From Acidobacteriota bacterium (GTDB lineage Bacteria; Acidobacteriota; UBA6911; RPQK01; DATIPO01): 17,363 nt of DNA. The stretch lies in NCBI GenBank assembly GCA_028277865.1, contig JANQFM010000310.1:1-17363 (forward strand), written 5' to 3'. The notes under the pieces were generated by a model that was given only the letters and a program-made list of their open reading frames with translations, was not told the DNA's origin and ran no database searches. Shown piece by piece: positions 1 to 5,432 of the stretch. How positions within the stretch are numbered: the stretch's first letter is position 1; each line of letters begins with the position of its first letter. Both the position numbers and the translations under genes were made by a program.

Positions 1-27
1 GTTGCAGAAAAGGGGAATGGCGTTTTC

Positions 28-160
28 ACCTGCTTCAGCAGGTTGCCCGAAAGCCTTCAGCCTTTCGGGCTGTTAGCCCAGTCCTTCAGGGCTGGGGACT
101 GAGTGCACAAGGCAGACGCGAGCCCGTTCTTCAACGGGCTTTTCTCTGGGCTTCAGCCTC
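28..160. repeat. Array of short hairpins with TTCA/CTTC loops
   Basis: Five consecutive inverted repeats read directly from the sequence: 28-43 (6-bp stem, TTCA loop), 45-70 (perfect 9-bp stem GCCCGAAAG/CTTTCGGGC around CCTTCAGC), 77-96 (8-bp stem with one G-T pair, TTCA loop), 121-140 (perfect 8-bp stem, CTTC loop) and 148-159 (4-bp stem including a G-T pair, TTCA loop). The stems differ in sequence but the loops are nearly constant. The array lies just past the 3' end of the minus-strand cluster. It resembles REP-like intergenic repeats; I do not recognise the family by name. Confidence 0.7.
121..150 (+). terminator. Possible intrinsic terminator for a plus-strand gene left of the window
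   Basis: The perfect 8-bp stem AGCCCGTT/AACGGGCT with a CTTC loop is followed at once on the plus strand by TTTCTCT. This fits a rho-independent terminator reading rightwards, which would serve a gene outside the window. It is also one unit of the hairpin array, so its role could be incidental. On the minus strand the stem is not followed by a T-run. Confidence 0.35.
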
Positions 161-175
161 GGCTCCGGAGGGGAG

Positions 176-250
176 GCCACAGAGACACAAAGGCACAAAA
201 AGCAGCAGGCCTCTTCCGTTTCCTCTCTGTGCACTCCGTGCCTCTGTGGC
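176..250. repeat. CACAGAG-family imperfect inverted repeat
   Basis: The left arm begins GCCACAGAGACACAAAGGCAC at 176. The right arm, ending at 250, reads in reverse complement GCCACAGAGGCACGGAGTGC. The arms match imperfectly over about 27 bases and enclose about 20 bases. This sequence style (runs of CACAGAG-like units) is a dispersed intergenic repeat familiar from many environmental bacterial genomes. It lies 23 bases beyond the stop codon of the last chemotaxis-cluster gene. Confidence 0.7.
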
Positions 251-272
251 AAATCTGCAGGCCTTGCCGATT

Positions 273-1406
273 TCAAGCGGATTCGAAAGCCGCTACTGCC
301 TCTTCCATTGAGGAATAGACTGCAGCCGTACGGGTCTCGTCGAACTGGCGGAGCAGGCGGGCCAGCCCGTTGTTGGGCGCCAGCACCCGCATTTCGAGCC
401 CCAAATCCTGTGTCGCCTCCTGGATGGACTTGATGCAGGAGACATAGGACATGTCGGGCTGTTCGATTTCAGCCAAGTCCAGCAATAGCCGGTCATAGCC
501 GCTGTCCGCGATCTCGTGGATGGCCTCCTTGGCCTTGCGAAGCACCTGCTGGGCGAAGGAGCCGGCTGTCATGGCATGCTCGGAAAAGGGCGGGAAGCGG
601 AAGGAGGCAAAGCCGCTTTCGTAGCTGAGCAGGTTCTGGTTGCCGGCCAGGTTGGCGCGGACGGCGTTGAGGATTGTCTTTTCGCTGAACGGCTTGATGA
701 GGATGTCGTGAAAGCCGGCCCGGCGCGCCCGGGAAGCCTCCTCCTGCATGGTGCGGATGGCCATGGCCACAAAACGGGTGTTCTTGAGGCCGGGCGCGGC
801 CCTCATCATGCTGAAGATCTCGAAGACGTTGTGGCCGGGGATGACGAGGTCCAGGAAGACGATATCCGCCCTGCAGCGATCGGCCAGTTCCACAGCATCA
901 AGAGGATTGGGCGTCACCTGGACGCGATTGTCCCCTTGCAGGAATCCCTGGGCGGCCTGCAGGACATTCTGCTTGTCGTCGACGATCAGGATGGAGGGTG
1001 TCTTCTCTTCCTTACTGCCCTCTTCCTCTCCTTCTCCCTCCTCTTCGTCGTAGAGGATGGCGGTCACTTTTTCGGTGAGCTGCTCTCCGTTGAAGGGCTT
1101 GACGATGTAGTCGCTGATCCCCAATTCGATCAGGGACAGGACCATCTCCTTACGCGACTCGGCGGTCAGCATCAGGACGGGAATCGATTCCGTTTCGGGA
1201 TTGGCCCGAATTGCCTTGAGGGCTTCCAGGCCGTCCATGATGGGCATGGTCACGTCGAGGATGATGAGGTCTGGCTTTTCCTGAATGGCTGCCTCCAGGC
1301 CCTGCTGGCCGTCACAGGCCTCCAAGACTTGGGCGCCCATGGCCTGCAGGTGGCGGCGCACCAGGATACGGATGGTTCGGCTGTCGTCCACGGTCAAAAT
1401 CTTCAT
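273..1406 (-). CDS. Dual-receiver protein with C-terminal STAS-like domain
   Basis: The 377-residue protein has two receiver domains and no DNA-binding or enzymatic output domain. REC1 (about 1-118) keeps the acidic pair D7/D8, phospho-acceptor D51 (LILDVTMP context), T81 and K103. A strongly acidic linker follows (about 119-135). REC2 (about 137-255) has D143/D144, D186 and K238, but the usual switch Ser/Thr position is A216, so its signalling may be altered. The tail (about 260-377) has an LLLDLAEI strand, then DMSYV, and ends SSMEEAVAAF, which resembles STAS/anti-sigma-antagonist domains; S320 sits where SpoIIAA-like proteins carry the phosphorylated serine. I chose the ATG at 1406 (MKILTVDD) over a TTG at 1421 because GGAG lies 9 bases before it. 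It is the last gene of the chemotaxis cluster, 43 bases after a cheX. The STAS assignment is by eye and less certain than the receivers. Confidence 0.88.
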   Translation of the reverse strand: MKILTVDDSRTIRILVRRHLQAMGAQVLEACDGQQGLEAAIQEKPDLIILDVTMPIMDGLEALKAIRANPETESIPVLMLTAESRKEMVLSLIELGISDYIVKPFNGEQLTEKVTAILYDEEEGEGEEEGSKEEKTPSILIVDDKQNVLQAAQGFLQGDNRVQVTPNPLDAVELADRCRADIVFLDLVIPGHNVFEIFSMMRAAPGLKNTRFVAMAIRTMQEEASRARRAGFHDILIKPFSEKTILNAVRANLAGNQNLLSYESGFASFRFPPFSEHAMTAGSFAQQVLRKAKEAIHEIADSGYDRLLLDLAEIEQPDMSYVSCIKSIQEATQDLGLEMRVLAPNNGLARLLRQFDETRTAAVYSSMEEAVAAFESA

Positions 1407-1449
1407 TTCTCGTTTCTCCAATTCAGGGGGTTATGCGTTGGCAGCCGAT

Positions 1450-1896
1450 TCAGGACGCCGCCTCCAAAACCTTGACGATGATGCTCTTGTCTTGACAGGC
1501 CATGCTCTCCTTGGCCAATTCCCTGACCCCCAGGACGTCCATGGAATAGTCGGAGCCCTCCACGATGCAGGGAGGAGAGAGCGCAGGCGATCCGGAAAGG
1601 AATCGGCTGACATTGCCGGCCACCATGTTGGTGATCTCGCCGATCACGTCCTTGACGTCGCTGTCGCACTCGTCGAATTCGATCTGCAGCATGGCGCCTG
1701 CCAGCATGCAGGCCGTTTGCCGGGAACACTCGAAAACGACGGCGCCGTTCCAGCCTCCGGACAAGCCGATGCTGGCTGTGACCCGGTCGGGCTCCTGAGG
1801 CAGGCTCTGGCCGTTGAGGGGCTGCAAGTTCAATCCCAGCATCGAATCAAAGATCTCTTTGGTGGCTGATAAAAGGTCGGGTTTATCGGTAGACAT
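1450..1896 (-). CDS. cheX: CheX-like chemotaxis phosphatase (second copy)
   Basis: The 148-residue protein resembles CheX of the CheC/CheX/FliY phosphatase family, which dephosphorylates CheY-P. The family motif D-x3-E-x2-N is present as DVIGEITN (D83, E87, N90), followed by MVAGN and a proline pair at 108-109. The preceding ASIGLSGGWNGAVVF segment is the usual CheX beta-strand region. Only one such motif is present, as in CheX, not the two of typical CheC. The ATG at 1896 has AAGGA about 6 bases upstream. It follows cheB by 31 bases and precedes the dual-receiver gene, so those receivers are possible substrates as well as CheY. There is no signal peptide or membrane span, so it should be cytoplasmic. 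Confidence 0.85.
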   Translation of the reverse strand: MSTDKPDLLSATKEIFDSMLGLNLQPLNGQSLPQEPDRVTASIGLSGGWNGAVVFECSRQTACMLAGAMLQIEFDECDSDVKDVIGEITNMVAGNVSRFLSGSPALSPPCIVEGSDYSMDVLGVRELAKESMACQDKSIIVKVLEAAS

Positions 1897-1927
1897 GATG
1901 TTCCTTCTTTCTCCGTTGCGCAGCCGA

Positions 1928-2986
1928 TCAGGCGGCGGCGCTTTTCCTCGAGAATGCCTCCAGGATGGCCTGGGGGATCTTCAGCAGGGAGACGATCTGT
2001 TGTGCAGCACCCATCTGAATCGCTTCCTTGGGCATGCCGAAGACAACGCAGCTCGCCTCATCCTGAGCCAGCGTTGCTGCACCCTGCCGACGCATTTCCA
2101 GCAAACCTTGGGCGCCGTCGGCGCCCATGCCGGTCAAGATGACCCCCACGGCGTTGCGGTGAGCCTCACGGGCGACCGAGTCGAACAAATGATCGACGGC
2201 GGGCTTTTGGTGATGGACCGGAGGGCCGTCCCGCAAGGCGACTTGGTATTGAACGCCGCAGCGGGTCAGGACCATGTGATGCCCCCCCGGCGCCACCAAG
2301 GCCAATCCGGGCACCAGCACCTCTCCTCCACAGGCTTCGCGAACGCGCATGCGGCAAACACGATCCAATCGTTCGGCAAAGGAGGCCGTAAAGCCGGACG
2401 GCATGTGCTGCACGATGACGGTGCCCGGCGTGTCGGCGGGAAGATCCTGCAAAACCGCTTCGATGGCCCGGGTGCCACCGGTCGAAGCGCCGATGGCCAG
2501 AATCTTGTGGGTCGTCTCAAAGCGGCTGAGGCCGCTGTGCTGAATAGGCGATTTGTCGGCCTGACGGGGAGCAAGGCGGCGCACCCGAGCCGCAGCAGCC
2601 GCCCGAATGGCGCGGGCCAGGCGCTGCAGGTCGGGAGTCGAAAACCGGGAGGACGGCTTGGGAACGACTTCCACTGCCCCCAGTTCCAAAGCCTTGAGGG
2701 CCGTGGCACTGTTGGCGGGCGCCAGGGAACTGACCAGGACGACCGGCAGCGGATAATGCTGCATCAATTTGGCCAAAAACGAAAGGCCGTCCATGCGGGG
2801 CATTTCAATGTCCAAGGTCAGCACGTCCGGCTTGAGCTGGATGATCCTGTCGCGGGCCACATAGGGATCGATGGCGCCGCCGACGACTTCGATGTCTTTT
2901 GTCTGCGAAAGCTCCTTGGTGAAGACCTTGCGGACAACGGCCGAATCGTCCACAACCAGGACTCGGATTTTTTTCATATTGGACAT
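1928..2986 (-). CDS. cheB: CheB protein-glutamate methylesterase/glutaminase
   Basis: CheB removes methyl groups from receptor glutamates when phosphorylated by CheA, giving adaptation. The 352-residue protein has an N-terminal receiver (about 5-125; D13/D14, phospho-acceptor D59 in LDIEMPRMDG, K110), a linker, and a C-terminal esterase domain (about 160-340). The catalytic triad is visible: S168 in GASTGG, H194 in QHMPSGF and D290 in TGMGADGA. Length and spacing match E. coli CheB closely. I prefer the ATG at 2986 (MSNMKKIRVLVVDD), preceded by GGTGA, over an in-frame ATG at 2998 without an obvious ribosome site. It is separated from the upstream cheX by about 180 bases, the largest gap among the genes downstream of cheA, so it may have some independent expression. 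Confidence 0.96.
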   Translation of the reverse strand: MSNMKKIRVLVVDDSAVVRKVFTKELSQTKDIEVVGGAIDPYVARDRIIQLKPDVLTLDIEMPRMDGLSFLAKLMQHYPLPVVLVSSLAPANSATALKALELGAVEVVPKPSSRFSTPDLQRLARAIRAAAAARVRRLAPRQADKSPIQHSGLSRFETTHKILAIGASTGGTRAIEAVLQDLPADTPGTVIVQHMPSGFTASFAERLDRVCRMRVREACGGEVLVPGLALVAPGGHHMVLTRCGVQYQVALRDGPPVHHQKPAVDHLFDSVAREAHRNAVGVILTGMGADGAQGLLEMRRQGAATLAQDEASCVVFGMPKEAIQMGAAQQIVSLLKIPQAILEAFSRKSAAA

Positions 2987-3159
2987 GCTGATCACCATTG
3001 GAAAAGTTGAAAAGTCTGCTCAAGCCGATCCATATGATGGGGTCGTGGCTGCTCAGTCATGGATCCCGCCTGGGCGGGCCGACGCCCTTTGCGCAGGTCT
3101 CCCCCACCTTCGTCCCAGCTCGGTCGGTGCTCGATTTCATATCTTCTTTCCGACAGGTC

Positions 3160-3178
3160 AAAAAGCCCTTCAAGGCTT
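3160..3178 (-). terminator. Weak terminator/attenuator-like hairpin at the cheX stop codon
   Basis: On the minus strand AAGCC-TTGAAG-GGCTT forms a 5-bp stem with a 6-base loop and runs into TTTTT then G. It overlaps the TGA of the upstream cheX (3170-3172) and precedes the roughly 180-base gap before cheB. The stem is short, so partial attenuation is more likely than full termination. The loop, read on the plus strand, contains CTTCA like the hairpins at the left edge. Confidence 0.3.
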
Positions 3179-3622
3179 GCCTTTGAGGTAGAGGGAAACT
3201 TCGGCCCTGCCCTCGTCCAGGCCCAACGCCGTTGCAGCGGCCAGTTCCATTGCGCCCTGACGGCAGCCGGAATCCGGCTGCACCGGACTGCTGAGCCTGA
3301 AGACAGCGGATTCTCCCGCAATGGGCGGCAGAATATTGCCGCAGATCACATTGGCGATTTCTCCCAAGGCATCCTTTTGAAGCTCGGGGCTGGGATGGGA
3401 ATCCTCTCCCAGCATGTTGGCGGCCAAGGGCGCCAGAATCTCACCGTGCAGGGCGACGATCAGACAGCCCTCGAAGGGGCCCTTGAAACGGACCTGCGCC
3501 GCCGCCTGCAAAGGTGCATCCAGCTGGATCCGGGACAAGTCGGCATCAGGAAGAAGAAAGCCCAAGTCCTCAAAAGTCGAGGCCGAAACCTGCCTCAGAA
3601 TCGCATTCCATTGATTGAACAT
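3170..3622 (-). CDS. cheX: CheX-like chemotaxis phosphatase (first copy)
   Basis: The 150-residue protein belongs by motif to the CheC/CheX/FliY family. It has D-x3-E-x2-N as DALGEIAN (D84, E88, N91), followed by VICGN and a proline at 113, about 22 residues on. The catalytic Glu and Asn are intact, so it should be an active CheY-P phosphatase. Its start overlaps the 3' end of cheY by 53 bases; the ATG at 3622 has a clear GGAG inside cheY, and no later in-frame Met occurs until residue 70. This overlap suggests translational coupling with its likely substrate. It differs clearly from the other CheX-like protein at 1450-1896, so the two are not a recent duplication. Confidence 0.84.
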   Translation of the reverse strand: MFNQWNAILRQVSASTFEDLGFLLPDADLSRIQLDAPLQAAAQVRFKGPFEGCLIVALHGEILAPLAANMLGEDSHPSPELQKDALGEIANVICGNILPPIAGESAVFRLSSPVQPDSGCRQGAMELAAATALGLDEGRAEVSLYLKGKP

Positions 3623-3998
3623 CGGTAACTCCGGTCAATTGTCGGATCTTGCTGCCCAGCTCTTCCGGGGTGAAAGGTTTATGGACGAACTCGGCGCCCT
3701 GGCCGCGAATGGCTTCGATGCGCGTTTGGCTGCCTTCTGTCGAAATCACCAGAATCGGCAATTCGGCGTCCTTTTCGTCCTGACGAATGCGGGCGATCAT
3801 CTCCTCGCCGCTCATCACGGGCATGTTGAGGTCGACCAGCAACAGGTCGACCCAGCTTTGCCGGAGGGCCAGCAGCCCCTCCTTCCCGTTGCCAGCTTGG
3901 TGAATCTCCCCCAGCGGCACGCCGCTGAGCTTGAGGGTGCGGATCACCATCGACCGCATGACAGCGCTGTCATCGACTACCAGAACATTGAGTGACAT
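3570..3998 (-). CDS. cheY: CheY single-domain chemotaxis response regulator
   Basis: The 142-residue receiver protein accepts phosphate from CheA and carries the signal to the output, normally the flagellar switch. The acidic pocket D9/D10, phospho-acceptor D56 (LLVDLNMPVMSG), switch T87 and K107 are all present. There is no output domain. I chose the ATG at 3998 (MSLNVLVVDDSA) over a GTG at 4040, because the receiver fold begins there and the extra residues look non-conserved. The C-terminus runs about 18 residues past the usual receiver end (after RQLTGV); that tail is the part overlapping cheX. It lies 52 bases downstream of cheD. Confidence 0.93.
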   Translation of the reverse strand: MSLNVLVVDDSAVMRSMVIRTLKLSGVPLGEIHQAGNGKEGLLALRQSWVDLLLVDLNMPVMSGEEMIARIRQDEKDAELPILVISTEGSQTRIEAIRGQGAEFVHKPFTPEELGSKIRQLTGVTDVQSMECDSEAGFGLDF

Positions 3999-4050
3999 CT
4001 GAAACACCTGCCTTGAAAGCGTGCCCCAGTCCGAGGGCACCGGAAATTGC

Positions 4051-4560
4051 TCATAGCTCCCACTGTTTTCCGCTGCTGCGGATCATGACGCTGCCGTCGG
4101 CCAGGTCCAATGACATGGTGCGGGCGATGCTGCCCCCCACGTCCTCGGACTGGATCAGGACACCGTTCTTCCACAACATCTTGCGCAAGATCACCAGGTT
4201 TCTCTTGCCGATTTGAAATTGGTTTTCGACATTTCCTTGCAGCGTCGCGCCTCCCGCCACCTTGACCACCATGCGGCCTTTTTGGGCACCCAGCTTGTAG
4301 CACTCCAGGAAAAGGCGGGGCAGGCCCGTATCCACGTACATGAAGGGCTTTTGCCTGGCCTTTTCCGGATCGATGGTGGAAAGGGGCAGCATGACGTGCA
4401 GCAACCCTCCCACTTGCGCGGTGCTGTCGTAAACGGCTACGCCCAGGCAGCTTCCCAGCGCATAGGTGATGATCGTGTGGCCCGGATCAGTGGAAATCTT
4501 CAGATCCCCGATCCCGACCACCGAAATGTTTTCGTTGCCGACGGCCGCTGCTGACGCCAT
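4051..4560 (-). CDS. cheD: CheD receptor glutamine deamidase
   Basis: CheD deamidates selected receptor glutamines to glutamates and in several bacteria binds CheC-type phosphatases. The 169-residue protein has the catalytic pattern T32...C38 (TYALGSCLGV)...H55 (GLLHVMLP). The T-to-C and C-to-H spacings (6 and 17) equal those I recall for Thermotoga CheD. Downstream motifs VAGGA, IGKRN and DVGG are also typical. The ATG at 4560 begins one base after the TGA of cheR (TGATATG), with AAGAAGG upstream; a TTG at 4569 is an alternative that would overlap cheR. Tight coupling to cheR puts the two receptor-modifying enzymes together. Two CheX proteins but no obvious CheC accompany it, so whether CheD is regulated by a phosphatase partner here is open. 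Confidence 0.95.
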   Translation of the reverse strand: MASAAAVGNENISVVGIGDLKISTDPGHTIITYALGSCLGVAVYDSTAQVGGLLHVMLPLSTIDPEKARQKPFMYVDTGLPRLFLECYKLGAQKGRMVVKVAGGATLQGNVENQFQIGKRNLVILRKMLWKNGVLIQSEDVGGSIARTMSLDLADGSVMIRSSGKQWEL

Positions 4561-4561
4561 A

Positions 4562-5395
4562 TCATTCAACCTTCTTCAGATAGACGGCGGGCTGGATGAA
4601 CTGGAAGGGGTGACGGGCACCCATCAAGCTCTCGGAGTGACCCGTAAACAGGTAGCCGCCCGGACAGAGCTGATCGAAAAACCGATTGACCAGGCGTTCC
4701 TGGGTGGGCTTGTCGAAATAGATCATGACGTTGCGGCAGAAGATGGCCTGAAAGCCTCCCCTCATCGGCCATGGGGCCATCAGGTTGAGCCGTGCATAGG
4801 TCACCAGGGCACGCAAGTCCTCATGCGCACGGTAGAAAGTCTGATCTTGCCTTTGCTCCTGCCTGAAGTACTTGCGCACATGACAGGCCGGCAGGCCTCT
4901 CATTTGTTCCTCGCTGAATGCACCGCTCCGCGCCTTGTCGAGAGTCCGCCTGCAAAGGTCGGTGCCCAGGATATGGAAGTCGATCCCCCGCATCCTTGAA
5001 AAGAATTCGGACGCCTCCATGGCGATGGTCAAAGGCTCCTCCCCTGTGGAGCAGCCAGCGCTCCAAATCCGAATCTTCCGGCAGCGCTCGAACTTGGGGA
5101 AGGCCTCTTCACGCAGGAAGTCGAAGTGGCCGGCTTCCCGGTAGAAATCGGTCTTGTGAGTGGTGAGCGCCTCGACCATCTCGCGAAGCTCCCGGCCGCT
5201 GCTGTCGCTGCCGAGAAGGCGCAGGTATTCATCGAATCCCTTCAATTCAAGCTGCCGAATGCGTCGGCTCAACCGGGTACGGACCAGCTCTTCCTTGCCC
5301 GGTTTGAGCTGGATGCCCGCAATTTCATAGGCGAGCCGGCCGATTTGCCGGAAATGCCTGTCTGCCAATCCGATCGATTCTGCACTTGTAAGCAT
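4562..5395 (-). CDS. cheR: CheR chemoreceptor glutamate methyltransferase
   Basis: CheR methylates receptor glutamates using S-adenosylmethionine. The 277-residue protein has the N-terminal helical domain (about 10-80) and a Rossmann-type methyltransferase domain. Visible motifs are ALTTHKTDFYRE (77-87), the SAM loop IWSAGCSTGEEPLTIAM (110-126), ILGTDL (142-147), FCRNVMIYFD (219-228) and GGYLFTGHSESL (247-257). The usual Asn of the TTNxTxFFR motif is His here (TTHKTDFYR), a mild oddity in an otherwise standard enzyme. There is no C-terminal TPR extension. The gene starts 37 bases after the cheA stop with a weak GAGA site, and its stop abuts cheD. Confidence 0.96.
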   Translation of the reverse strand: MLTSAESIGLADRHFRQIGRLAYEIAGIQLKPGKEELVRTRLSRRIRQLELKGFDEYLRLLGSDSSGRELREMVEALTTHKTDFYREAGHFDFLREEAFPKFERCRKIRIWSAGCSTGEEPLTIAMEASEFFSRMRGIDFHILGTDLCRRTLDKARSGAFSEEQMRGLPACHVRKYFRQEQRQDQTFYRAHEDLRALVTYARLNLMAPWPMRGGFQAIFCRNVMIYFDKPTQERLVNRFFDQLCPGGYLFTGHSESLMGARHPFQFIQPAVYLKKVE

Positions 5396-5432
5396 GTTGC
5401 TGTCTCATTTCTCGGCTGCGCCGGCCACCCAG

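Noticed and set aside
28..160. CRISPR-like array
   Set aside because: The hairpin units have different stems, uneven spacing and no constant direct repeat with unique spacers; no cas genes are present.
103..318. Small ORFs on both strands in the left-edge region
   Set aside because: They translate hairpin and CACAGAG repeat sequence and have no ribosome site or family resemblance.
516..1475. 319-residue plus-strand ORF antisense to the dual-receiver gene
   Set aside because: Low-complexity His/Asp/Gly-rich translation without any family motif; the minus-strand receivers are clear.
2700..2725. TGGCAC match within cheB
   Set aside because: It lies inside a coding region and lacks GC at the -12 position with the required spacing.
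1814..3010. 398-residue plus-strand ORF antisense to cheB
   Set aside because: No recognisable domain and composition typical of antisense reading in GC-rich DNA; the minus strand encodes an intact CheB with its catalytic triad.
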